The notes under the pieces are model-generated. The model worked only from the letters and a program-made list of their open reading frames with translations. It did not search any database and was not told where the DNA came from. Below, in pieces: positions 17,295-25,724 of a stretch of DNA of 64,000 bases. Origin of the DNA: Pseudoalteromonas luteoviolacea NCIMB 1942 (lineage in GTDB: Bacteria; Pseudomonadota; Gammaproteobacteria; Enterobacterales; Alteromonadaceae). The translations under genes and the position numbers were made by a program. Position 1 is the first letter of the stretch, and every line of letters starts with the position of its first letter. The stretch covers positions 1-64,000 of the forward strand of contig NZ_AUXT01000154.1 of the NCBI RefSeq assembly GCF_001625595.1, written 5' to 3'.

Positions 17295-17453
17295 TCAATT
17301 AGCTCTTTAATTCTTGTAACGCTAAGTATAATCGCCTTCGGTAATTCTGCACGATACTTTACTTTGTTTGACTGAACATCACCGAATTACCAACGAGTGT
17401 AGTCACATTAGGTTCGCTATCTTACTTGTTCATATAGTAGCTGGAGTGAGAAT

Positions 17454-18602
17454 ATGAGCGACAACAGAGAGTCTACTTTGCAGAAAAGTCAGTCCTCTTC
17501 GTTGATCCAGAGAGTAAAGCAGAACATTCGCAGCATCATACTTGGCTTTGCAGGGGTAATTTCCGCAGCTGTGATCCCTGTGTGGCAAATTTATTTTGTT
17601 GAGACACCTGAAGTTGTGATCGAAATAGCGTCTATTAACCGCGATGAATCTTCGCGTTTCAGGGTACCACTTGATACTGACGAGCTCGCACTATTGGAAC
17701 CGTACATCCCTGACGAATTGCTGTATGAATATAATAAGCTAGGGCAACGAGGTGACAAAATAGATTACCCAGAGTTTACGCTAAACACTGTATTCAGTGC
17801 ATATGAAAAGGCCAAACAAGATCTAAAAAATATGGCCGTAACGAAGGCAAATTTGCAAAAAAGTATCGAGAGAATTGCAGCGTACTTGGATCCTAATAAT
17901 CATCAATATCCATTAATTGAATTCAGAGTCAGTGAGCTTAAAGAATGGGATTTGAGCAATTACATCGATGATTCTGAAGCGCGCTATTTTGAAGAGCAGG
18001 TATTGGCAATTACACGAAATTATTCTCAAATGGTTTTTGATCAAAAGGAAGATCCAGAAATTAATATTGCTGCACTTAAGTTCCTACTTAATGATGTGAA
18101 AGAGGATATTCACGACGTCATCATGGAATCGAGCACTAGGCATGAGCGTCTGCGTGATGATATAAGGAACATAGAAACGCAACTTCAAAAGCTAAAGTCT
18201 CAGCAACTAGAGTTATATACTTACTTTGAAGTAGAAATTGTCGCTTCGAATGCTGGCCGAGCAAGTACATCATTGAGGCCTTTAGCGCTTATGCGTGTAA
18301 AGATAAGCCGAAATAACTATGTAGATATTCGTCTACAGCTTCTAGACTATACCGAGCAAGCTGAGCTTTCGCCTTCATCAACGAATATTTTGCGCTACCG
18401 CTCAAGTGAATTGAATACCTTCCCCCAAGAAGATCAAGGTCTTATCAATACGTTTTGGGGTAGCACTGGGCAGGTGCGACTCTATGCTATGGATACGAAA
18501 CATAATGTGTTTGTGTCCAATCAAACTGCTTTTGTAGACAATCGCAATCAAAAACTAATAGTGGATAAGCTCAAAGAAGTGGCCACTTCGGATATCGAAT
18601 AA
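17454..18602 (+). CDS. Unrecognised membrane-anchored coiled-coil protein
   Basis: 382 residues. A cytoplasmic N-terminus of about 27 residues is followed by one membrane helix (SIILGFAGVISAAVIPVW, about 28-46). A large outer domain contains long charged helices (about 115-145 and 235-270, IETQLQKLKSQQLELYTYFE) likely to form a coiled coil. The C-terminal 120 residues look beta-rich. GGAG precedes the ATG. It is flanked by the divergent EAL protein and the acyltransferase gene, neither closely linked. Function not recognised. Confidence 0.7.
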   Translation: MSDNRESTLQKSQSSSLIQRVKQNIRSIILGFAGVISAAVIPVWQIYFVETPEVVIEIASINRDESSRFRVPLDTDELALLEPYIPDELLYEYNKLGQRGDKIDYPEFTLNTVFSAYEKAKQDLKNMAVTKANLQKSIERIAAYLDPNNHQYPLIEFRVSELKEWDLSNYIDDSEARYFEEQVLAITRNYSQMVFDQKEDPEINIAALKFLLNDVKEDIHDVIMESSTRHERLRDDIRNIETQLQKLKSQQLELYTYFEVEIVASNAGRASTSLRPLALMRVKISRNNYVDIRLQLLDYTEQAELSPSSTNILRYRSSELNTFPQEDQGLINTFWGSTGQVRLYAMDTKHNVFVSNQTAFVDNRNQKLIVDKLKEVATSDIE

Positions 18603-18738
18603 CTGCCAATTTACACTAGGATATTTGCGCGTCAATTGGGCGCAATAATCGCCGCATAAAACATAGTTTTTACAGATTATACTTTTCGCTGTCCAGATAA
18701 ACTCCAGTTCATAACAATGAATAGATAAGGGGAGTTTT

Positions 18739-19461
18739 ATGCAGGTTAACTCAATATCCGAGAAGTTTTCGAGCACGTTTTCCATTAAGCTAGCCACTAC
18801 ACAAGCAGAAAAGGAGATAAGTTACGGTATTCGTTACCAAGTGTATTGTTCCGAATTAAATTGGGAGCCAAAGAGTTCGTCAAAGCTGGAATCAGATAGA
18901 CATGATGAGCGAGCACTGCACCTCTTGCTCAAACACAATGAATGTGATCAATTCATAGGGTGCAGTCGCCTCATTACAAGCCCCTCAGCAGGTCAAGTTA
19001 GCTCACTACCTTGTATGCACTATCTAACCGACTATCAAATTGAACAGCATCGTAAATTTTTTGACCAAGGTTGTCTTGGCGAGGCTTCACGTTTTGCAAT
19101 ATTGCCTCAAGTGAGAAAAAAAGAGTGTGAAACTTTTAAAATCGACGAGTACGCGCGCCCTTTAATGTCTGCAGGCATGTACTTCAGCAACATTGCACTT
19201 GCGAAGTTATTGGGTATGAAAGGCATGCTTATATTTGCCTCTCCTAAAGTGGCGCGTAGAGTTGAGATGTTAGGACTGGAGTTAACAAAGATAAGTCAAG
19301 GCATTGATCACAATGGGAGTCGCGCGATTTATTTCTTGCCGGTCGAGCAATCACCATACTTGCTTCAATCTAATCCCAAAATGATTGAGTTCTACAACAG
19401 TATTCACACCAGTATTGAGCCGCAAGTAGACGGCTTTCTTGCGTTAAATCAGGCGAAGTAA
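18739..19461 (+). CDS. LuxI-fold GNAT acyltransferase (exosortase-associated type)
   Basis: 240 residues. The N-terminal part shows ISYGIRYQVYCSELNWEP, a charged segment, and ECDQFIGCSRLI, then GCLGEASRFAILP, the layout of the GNAT proteins related to AHL synthases that are often annotated as PEP-CTERM/exosortase-associated acyltransferases. Such enzymes use acyl-ACP or acyl-CoA. AAGGGGAG precedes the ATG at 18739. The gene lies 22 bases before the ThiF-nitroreductase gene and is surely cotranscribed with it. No exosortase or PEP-CTERM substrate is visible in the window. Whether it makes a signal molecule or a lipid amide is unknown. Confidence 0.75.
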   Translation: MQVNSISEKFSSTFSIKLATTQAEKEISYGIRYQVYCSELNWEPKSSSKLESDRHDERALHLLLKHNECDQFIGCSRLITSPSAGQVSSLPCMHYLTDYQIEQHRKFFDQGCLGEASRFAILPQVRKKECETFKIDEYARPLMSAGMYFSNIALAKLLGMKGMLIFASPKVARRVEMLGLELTKISQGIDHNGSRAIYFLPVEQSPYLLQSNPKMIEFYNSIHTSIEPQVDGFLALNQAK

Positions 19462-19483
19462 ACTAAGAATAAGGATAAATAAA

Positions 19484-21451
19484 ATGGCACATAATTTTGA
19501 CTATGACCTCGCTTTTTCAAGAAATATCGGTTGGATTACGCAAACAGAGCAGCACGTTCTTCAAAACAAACGGATTGCGATAGCAGGTATGGGCGGCGTG
19601 GGTGGAGGTCACTTACTGGCATTGACTAGGCTAGGGATCACCAAGTTTAGTCTTGCTGACTTCGATGAATTTAATTGTGAAAATACCAATAGGCAGATTG
19701 GCGCATCTACGTCCACTTACGGGAAAAAGAAGTTGGAGACCATGATAGATATGGCCAAAGATATCAATCCAGAAATTGATATTAGAGCGTTTCATGAGGG
19801 TGTCACCAAAGACAACGTGGATGCTTTCTTACAAGGGTGTGATTGTTATGTAGATGCACTGGATTTCTTCGTTTTGGATATTCGAAGATTGGTATTTTCG
19901 CGGTGTGAAGTCGGTAAAATCCCCGCGACGACAGCTGCTCCTATCGGGTTAGGTACGGCTTATATCAATTTTTTGCCTGATAAGATGTCATTTGATGAGT
20001 ATTTTGATTTTAAGGATGACTCAGAGAGTGAGCAATACCTTAAATTCTATCTGGGTCTAACGCCCTCAAATTTACAACGGCATGCTTTGGTAGACGCGAC
20101 ACAGGTTGATTTAGCCAACAAAAAGGGCCCTTCAAATGTGGCAGGATGTCAACTCGCCGCAGGTGTCGTTGTGGCACAAGTGGCAAAGATTTTACTAGAT
20201 AGGGGTACTATTGTATGCGCCCCCTATAGTCTACACTTTGATGCTTTTAGCAATAAACTAAATAAAGTTTGGAGACCTTTTGGAAATAAAAACCCAATCC
20301 AAAAACTCGCATTTAAACTTGCCAAAAAGCAATTTAACGGGCTTGTGCAAAGTCCACAAAATGATGATTGTGTTGAAGAACCTGTGGATTTAACACTCGC
20401 TTGCAAAGTTATTGAACTGGCCAAGTGGGCACCTAGTGGTGATAACTGTCAACCATGGCAGTTTGAATTAGTTGATGAGTTTTCATTTAATGTTCACGCC
20501 AATAATACTCGTTCATCTAGCGTGTATGACCTAGATGGTCATTCTAGTCATATTGCTCATGGCATATTATTAGAAACCATTGAAATTGCGGCCAGTAAGT
20601 TTGGCTGTGGGGTTGAGATGGAAGAGCTACCTGGTAACGGGGTAAGTGATCTCTATAAAATTTCCTTGATACCGAGCGACACTGTTATACGTGATCCGCT
20701 AATACCCAATATTAAGACTCGTACCGTACATAGAAAAGCAATGGGGTCTCGCGCATTAACGGAGGAAGAAAAAAGCAGCTTAGCAGAGAGTTTACCCACG
20801 GGTTTTAAAGTGCAGTGGTATCAAAGCACAGCAGAAAAAAGACGTTTTGCGTGGTTAAATGCACATAACGCAAAAACTAGGTTGACGATGAAAGAAGCTT
20901 ACTTAGTACACAGGGAAATCATCGACTGGGGTAAACAGTTCAGTGAAACAAAGATCCCTGAGCAAGCGCTCGGTTTAGATAAACTCACGGCAAGATTAAC
21001 CCAGTGGTTGTTTCAGAGTTGGGGGCGAGTGGCCTTTTTTAACCGCTACTTGTTTGGCACAATTGCACCACGCCTTCAACTCGATTTGATCCCCGGTGTT
21101 CGTGCCAGTTGTCACTTTACAATTCATAGCGAAGCGCCAATCGAAAATGGGCGTGATTATGTTGCTGCGGGCAGAGCAATACAGCGGTTTTGGCTTAAAA
21201 CAGACCAATTACAGTTGGGGCTACAACCCAGTATGACACCTCTTATCTTTGCAAGGTATTTGAAGAATGACATTTCATTCACAGAGAGTAGAAATGCCGC
21301 GTTCCATGCTTTGAAAAGCTATTATTTGCTTAAAAAAGTGGTTAAAAACCACGAGAGTGTAGTTTTCATGGGTAGGCTGGGACTTTCTAACAGACCACTA
21401 TCTAGATCTGTTAGAAAGTCATTAAATGTACTTCTTTTTAAACGCTCGTAA
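19484..21451 (+). CDS. ThiF/E1-like adenylyltransferase fused to a nitroreductase domain (Rv1355c family)
   Basis: 655 residues. Residues 20-260 are an E1/ThiF/MoeB-like domain with the nucleotide-binding IAGMGGVGGGHLLALTRLG, the acidic LADFDEFNCENTNRQ and VDALDFF. Residues about 305-600 are an FMN nitroreductase-like domain beginning IELAKWAPSGDNCQPWQFEL. This fused architecture is that of the mycobacterial Rv1355c family. E1 domains adenylate a carboxyl group and nitroreductases do flavin redox, so the protein may modify a peptide or small acid. Its partner 22 bases upstream is the LuxI-fold acyltransferase, which suggests a common product. AAGGATAAATAAA precedes the ATG. Substrate unknown. 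Confidence 0.8.
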   Translation: MAHNFDYDLAFSRNIGWITQTEQHVLQNKRIAIAGMGGVGGGHLLALTRLGITKFSLADFDEFNCENTNRQIGASTSTYGKKKLETMIDMAKDINPEIDIRAFHEGVTKDNVDAFLQGCDCYVDALDFFVLDIRRLVFSRCEVGKIPATTAAPIGLGTAYINFLPDKMSFDEYFDFKDDSESEQYLKFYLGLTPSNLQRHALVDATQVDLANKKGPSNVAGCQLAAGVVVAQVAKILLDRGTIVCAPYSLHFDAFSNKLNKVWRPFGNKNPIQKLAFKLAKKQFNGLVQSPQNDDCVEEPVDLTLACKVIELAKWAPSGDNCQPWQFELVDEFSFNVHANNTRSSSVYDLDGHSSHIAHGILLETIEIAASKFGCGVEMEELPGNGVSDLYKISLIPSDTVIRDPLIPNIKTRTVHRKAMGSRALTEEEKSSLAESLPTGFKVQWYQSTAEKRRFAWLNAHNAKTRLTMKEAYLVHREIIDWGKQFSETKIPEQALGLDKLTARLTQWLFQSWGRVAFFNRYLFGTIAPRLQLDLIPGVRASCHFTIHSEAPIENGRDYVAAGRAIQRFWLKTDQLQLGLQPSMTPLIFARYLKNDISFTESRNAAFHALKSYYLLKKVVKNHESVVFMGRLGLSNRPLSRSVRKSLNVLLFKRS

Positions 21452-21465
21452 TTTCACGCATGGTA

Positions 21466-21508
21466 TGAACTGAGTAAGTGCAAACGTAATCGGTCGTCAC
21501 TCAGTTCA
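21466..21508. terminator. Inverted repeat after the ThiF-nitroreductase gene
   Basis: TGAACTGAGT (21466-21475) pairs perfectly with ACTCAGTTCA (21499-21508). No T run follows on either strand. It sits between convergent genes, so a bidirectional, factor-assisted terminator is the simplest reading. Confidence 0.45.
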
Positions 21509-22417
21509 TCATTGCCTATTATTTTCTGTGGCTTTGTGGTGTTTGCGTTGAGTTTGTTGCCAAGCCCAAATTGGAGACTTGTAAAGTAGCTTAAATTTAT
21601 CTGACCAATTAGAAATCATGCCGATTTGTTGTGCTAATTTTATGTAGCCACTAAAGAAAGCCTTTAATGGGTTAACGCTATTTAATTGTGGATAGACACC
21701 GTAGTTTACTTTTTCCTCTTCTTTGGCAAAGGTACCGAAAAGCCTATCCCAAATGATAAAAATGCCCGCGTAGTTTTTATCTTGGTACTGAGTATTTCTC
21801 GCGTGTACTCTATGATGCGACGGTGTGTTAAAAATCGCTTCGATTGGGCGAGGTAACTTTTTAACTGTTTCTGTATGTAATAAAGTTTGGTAAACCTGCA
21901 TTATCACTTCGACAAGAAGGATAATAAATGGATGAAACCCTAACAAAGCAAGTAGTAAATAAAAAAACAGTGGGGAAAAACAGTCTAATGGGCCGTGGCG
22001 ATACGTGACCGAAATATTAAAATGTGGTGAGCTATGATGCACCGTATGCGTCGCCTACGCAAAACCATTTTTGTGTAAAAAGCGATGCTCCCAATAATAG
22101 GCAAGATCAGCCAATATTATGCAACACCTTATTGTCCAAAGAGTCGGTGGAAGTTCAACTAGCTTAAAGTTGTCGTAGACAAAAAAGAATACGGCGATGT
22201 AGGCAAGTGCTACAAAACTCACCAACAGCATGAACAAGCCCAGTGTAACAAAGTTTGTGATGCTGTCGCCTAATAGGTTTTTAGTGATTTTTTTAAAGGC
22301 ATATCGTAGTAACTCAATAAAAAATAGGGCGAAGCATACCTATGGCACCCGTATAATCGAAAGGCACAGCCAAATATGTACTGGCTCACGATGTTGTACC
22401 TTATTAAGAAATTTATC
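21509..22417 (-). pseudogene. Sterol desaturase / fatty acid hydroxylase family gene with two in-frame TAG codons
   Basis: One minus-strand frame runs from 22417 to 21509 without a shift but is interrupted by TAG at 22340-22342 and at 22055-22057. Its product has the three histidine boxes of the di-iron hydroxylase family: HRFLH, HTVHH and HHRVH, with membrane segments around them (LGLFMLLVSFVALAYIAV, FFYLLLALLGFHPFIILL). The second TAG replaces a residue between GFA and ATHTVHH where relatives carry Trp or similar, fitting TGG to TAG. No start codon is visible upstream, and the frame's 5' end overlaps the decayed PSD-like gene. Such enzymes oxidise lipids at a di-iron centre in membranes. 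This copy would give only fragments. Confidence 0.75.
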
Positions 22418-22419
22418 CT

Positions 22420-23108
22420 ACAAATGTCCTCATGTGCCAAATAAAACATCCCCCCGTTACATAGGGTGACAACAATGCTGTCTGACTCCGGATGCTCATC
22501 GGGTTTTAGGTTTCGCAAAAGAATTGATTAAATGATTCCAAGCCGCCTGAAGGGCTATTGGGGTCTGATCTTTCGTACTCGTTGATATCAAAAGGGTGGG
22601 CTTTTGTACCTGTATATTTCATCCACTCTCGTAATGTGGCAGTGGAGTCGGTGCTGTTGACCCAAATGCCATGGCAATCTAACAAGGTTTTAAACCAATT
22701 TCTAAAATACGATTCGTTCGCAAGCTGAAGCCTCGTTTCTGTATTAACTAGGTAATCCCAGTACTCAATATGCTCATCTGGGGTACTCGGTACTGGCGTG
22801 TATGTCAGCCATTTAGTGAAAAAGTGGGTAAGAGTATAGTCAGGTTACTGATAAAGATAAGGTAGCCAGTATTTGGTGACTTCTTGTCTACGCGCAATAG
22901 TTGCCTCAATACATAGCTCTGACAGAGCGCCTAAGTATAAGTATTTATAATTTGGGTTTTGCTCAAAAGTTACTGTTAACTGGTTTATATGTGCTTCGCA
23001 AGCACTTGCATGATCAAACCAAATGCAAGAAATGGGAAGGGCGGAACGGCGTAATTTGTGACATGCCAATGCATCCTTATTAAGTCGAATTTGATGGCCC
23101 ACAGTCAC
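22420..23108 (-). pseudogene. Phosphatidylserine-decarboxylase-like gene, broken and truncated
   Basis: The minus-strand frame from 23108 is interrupted by TAA at 22845 (LYQ then PDYTLTHFFTKWL), continues to 22504, and then needs a one-base shift. The region SYFRNWFKTLLDCHGIW, later GGLESFNQFF, followed in the shifted frame by RNLKP and SIVVTLCNGG, matches the order FRxWF, SFNxFFxRxLKP and VVxPCDG of the N-terminal part of PSD enzymes. The catalytic C-terminal part with the pyruvoyl site (LGST/GGST) is absent. The first 87 residues are not recognised and might belong to another gene. The shift falls in a run of T, as expected for slippage. Family assignment is from recalled motifs. Confidence 0.5.
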
Positions 23109-23192
23109 TACAAAAATACTTTGAACGGCGATTAAGTTGTTTTAAAAATGGTGGTTATTGATCAGTGTAGTTAAGTGGCAGATATAAATAGG

Positions 23193-23226
23193 TTCAAAAA
23201 GTGCTTTTAGGCATACACTTTTTGAA
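23193..23226 (-). terminator. Hairpin behind yfcH
   Basis: TTCAAAAAGTG (23193-23203) pairs perfectly with CACTTTTTGAA (23216-23226). It lies about 20 bases after the yfcH stop and probably ends its transcript, though there is no separate T tail. Confidence 0.55.
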
Positions 23227-23245
23227 TCGCACATATAGGTATTAC

Positions 23246-24142
23246 TTAGTGCATTATTTGTTTAAGCGCCTCTTCTAAAGAGGTATATCGAAACCGATAA
23301 TTGGCATCCAGTGCTTTTTGAGGTACGACTTTTTGACCGTAAATAAGAATGTCTGACATTTCACCAAAAGCCCATTTCAAAAAACTCTCTGGTAGCCAAA
23401 AAAAGGCAGGTCGATTAAGCACGTTAGCTAAGCAATAAGAGAACTCTTTGTTGGAAACTGGGTTGGGGGCTGTCGCATTAAAGGCACCTTCCAACTCAGT
23501 GTGCTTAATTAAAAATAGGATCAGTTGTATCATGTCATCAATGTGGATCCAGGACATCATTTGTTCTCCCGAACCCATTGGGCCGCCCATACCCCAAGAG
23601 AAAGCGGGTAACATTTTCTTTAGTGCGCCGCCGTGGCGAGATAAAACAACACCTGTACGTAACAGACAAACTCGAGTTTGTTCACTTTTAGCTACTAAAG
23701 CGGCATCCTCCCAGTCTTTACAAAGCTGGTGGCTGAATTCGTTGAACGGTTTATTGAAGCTTTCATCAACAGTAATATCTTCAGACTGCCTGCCATAAAA
23801 TCCTATGGCACTGCCTGATATGAATGTATGGGGCGGGTTTTGAGCTGCATTTATGTGGCTTGAAATTTGTTCGGTCAAGCCAACACGGCTAGAGATAATC
23901 GCCTCTTTTTGTTTATCACTCCAGCGTTTGTCGGCAATAGGTTCACCAGCGAGATTAATGACGATGTCCATTTCATTAAAATCGACCTCGTTAAGCTGCG
24001 AAACAAAATGTCCATTTTGAGGCAAAACCTGCCGCGCTTTAACTTCGCTTCTGGTCAAGATGGTTAGGTTGTGTTTGTTGACTAAAAACTTACAAAGTTC
24101 TTGGCCGATAAGTCCTGTAGCTCCAGTGATCAGTATATTCAT
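23246..24142 (-). CDS. yfcH: TIGR01777-family NAD-dependent epimerase (YfcH-like)
   Basis: 298 residues of the extended short-chain dehydrogenase fold. The N-terminal nucleotide loop is TGATGLIG (7-14), followed by DIVINLAGEPIADKRW, the family's hallmark, and SGSAIGFYG with the tyrosine of the active site. The C-terminal half contains SWIHIDDMIQLILF and FNATAPNPVSN. The length is usual for the family. The physiological substrate of YfcH proteins is not established. It is read away from the AI-2E transporter gene and stands alone before a hairpin. Confidence 0.9.
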   Translation of the reverse strand: MNILITGATGLIGQELCKFLVNKHNLTILTRSEVKARQVLPQNGHFVSQLNEVDFNEMDIVINLAGEPIADKRWSDKQKEAIISSRVGLTEQISSHINAAQNPPHTFISGSAIGFYGRQSEDITVDESFNKPFNEFSHQLCKDWEDAALVAKSEQTRVCLLRTGVVLSRHGGALKKMLPAFSWGMGGPMGSGEQMMSWIHIDDMIQLILFLIKHTELEGAFNATAPNPVSNKEFSYCLANVLNRPAFFWLPESFLKWAFGEMSDILIYGQKVVPQKALDANYRFRYTSLEEALKQIMH

Positions 24143-24289
24143 TCCACGCCCAAATAGTGATTGGTTTATATATGTTTTGAGTTTTACCCTAGTGTTTTGA
24201 AAACATTTTCCATTACAATAGTAGCAGATACATATTAAAATTATGTGTGTTCATTCCTTCAACGTTGCGACCTCGCATAAGGATCAAAA

Positions 24290-25321
24290 GTGTCATCATT
24301 AACAGGAATAAACAAAAGCTTAGTCGTTTTAGCTTCTTTATTCATTGTATTGGCAGGGATAAAACTTGCAAACGATATATTGGTACCATTTATTTTGGCT
24401 GCCTTTATCGCTATTATTTGCAATCCTTTATTAAAGTTTTTTGCCAGTTACCGTATTCCAAAAGGGGCTGCGATACTAATAATCATCGCCTTTGTTGCGT
24501 TACTGGGCATGAGCTTAGCTGGCTTAGTTGGTCAGTCTCTAAATGATTTCTCTCAACAATTACCTAGCTATAGGGAAGCACTTCAAGATAAGTTTATTTG
24601 GCTGGTAAATATGGCTGCAAACTACAATATTTTAATTGATAAACAGCAGCTAATTTCTCTTTTCGACCCCGGGAAAATGATTGATGTTGCCACTAACATG
24701 TTAGCTGGTTTTGGCGGTGTAATGGCAAACATCTTTTTGATTTTATTGACTGTGGTATTTATGTTATTCGAAGCGCCCATGCTGAGTAAAAAAGTACATT
24801 TGGCACTCGATGATCCGCAAATGAAAATGCAGCAAATAGACCGTTTCTTAAACTCTATCAACAGCTATCTAGCCATTAAAACATTAGTCTCTTTAGCGAC
24901 AGGAGCATTGGCAAGTTTAATACTGTGGATTTTAGATGTAGATTATTTTGTCCTTTGGGGCGTATTGGCATTTTTACTTAATTATATTCCAAATATCGGT
25001 TCTATCATTGCTGCAGTGCCACCTGTACTACTTGCATTGGTAACTCATGGACCGGTTGTAAGCGGCCTTGTCGCAGCGGGGTACTTATCAATTAATACTG
25101 TCATGGGTAACATTGTTGAGCCTAAATATATGGGTAAGGGCTTGGGTTTATCGACATTAGTGGTGTTTGTATCGTTAATATTTTGGGGATGGTTACTAGG
25201 CACCGTTGGCATGCTGCTATCTGTGCCGTTAACCATGGTGGTTAAAATAGGTCTAGAAAACAGTGAAGATGGTCGCTGGTTAGCGACCATGCTAGGTAGT
25301 TTCGAAGAGTCTAAAAGTTAG
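24290..25321 (+). CDS. AI-2E family transporter (PerM/YdiK type)
   Basis: 343 residues with about seven to eight membrane helices arranged in the family pattern: an N-terminal pair, a soluble middle (about 95-150), then the conserved C-terminal block LLNYIPNIGSIIAAVPPVLLAL and the segment EPKYMGKGLGLSTLVVFVSLIFWGWLLG. Members include TqsA (AI-2 export) and putative permeases; substrates are mostly unknown. The gene ends inside the last codons of the convergent LprI-like gene, an 11-base tail overlap. Confidence 0.88.
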   Translation: MSSLTGINKSLVVLASLFIVLAGIKLANDILVPFILAAFIAIICNPLLKFFASYRIPKGAAILIIIAFVALLGMSLAGLVGQSLNDFSQQLPSYREALQDKFIWLVNMAANYNILIDKQQLISLFDPGKMIDVATNMLAGFGGVMANIFLILLTVVFMLFEAPMLSKKVHLALDDPQMKMQQIDRFLNSINSYLAIKTLVSLATGALASLILWILDVDYFVLWGVLAFLLNYIPNIGSIIAAVPPVLLALVTHGPVVSGLVAAGYLSINTVMGNIVEPKYMGKGLGLSTLVVFVSLIFWGWLLGTVGMLLSVPLTMVVKIGLENSEDGRWLATMLGSFEESKS

Positions 25322-25724
25322 CTTTTAGCTCTTTGGTATGGTGCTGTAAAAAAGCTATTTTACAGCGCTTATACACTTTTGCAGCGCTAGTAGAGTTTGG
25401 CAGTTCTTTTAAATAACGCCATTTACATGAGTCCTCCATGTAGCGGCTTTGACTCAAGAGGCTACGCTTAATGATGGGCATTAGCTGCGTATTGCCAGTG
25501 TCTTTTTCTAGCTCTTCAGTGTCCATTATAAGCTTGTTGATCCACGCCTGTCGGTCCCGCTCCAGCAGTTCAATATTACCGTCTAAACACATCAGGTAAC
25601 GCTTGGCTTTTTGAGGATGATCCGAGTCAAGATGCGTGCAATCTAAAAGTGTGCTGGTGCGAGCACTCGCATCTATACTGAGTGCCGCGATGGTAATTAA
25701 AAATAGATTAGTGATTTTGCTCAT
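25311..25724 (-). CDS. Small periplasmic protein, LprI-like
   Basis: About 137 residues with a signal peptide (MSKITNLFLITIAALSIDASA) and several cysteines (LDCTHLD, YLMCLDGN, DSCKWRY, KRCKIAF). The cysteine spacing and the helical mature part resemble the LprI N-terminal family, which includes a lysozyme inhibitor, but the match is by eye. The ATG at 25724 overlaps the end of the sensor kinase gene by 17 bases (ATG is read within GAG CAA AAT CAC TAA of the kinase). It is thus the last gene of the PepSY-PhoPQ-like operon and is likely controlled with it. Confidence 0.6.
   Translation of the reverse strand: MSKITNLFLITIAALSIDASARTSTLLDCTHLDSDHPQKAKRYLMCLDGNIELLERDRQAWINKLIMDTEELEKDTGNTQLMPIIKRSLLSQSRYMEDSCKWRYLKELPNSTSAAKVYKRCKIAFLQHHTKELKANF

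Noticed and set aside
21509..22417. Pyrrolysine or other programmed readthrough at the two TAG codons
   Set aside because: Nothing else in the window points to recoding, the start codon is also missing, and the neighbouring gene is decayed too.
22230..22469. 79-codon plus-strand frame
   Set aside because: Antisense to the desaturase and PSD-like relics.
24247..24546. 99-codon plus-strand frame overlapping the AI-2E transporter start
   Set aside because: Out-of-frame overlap with the conserved transporter; composition not protein-like.
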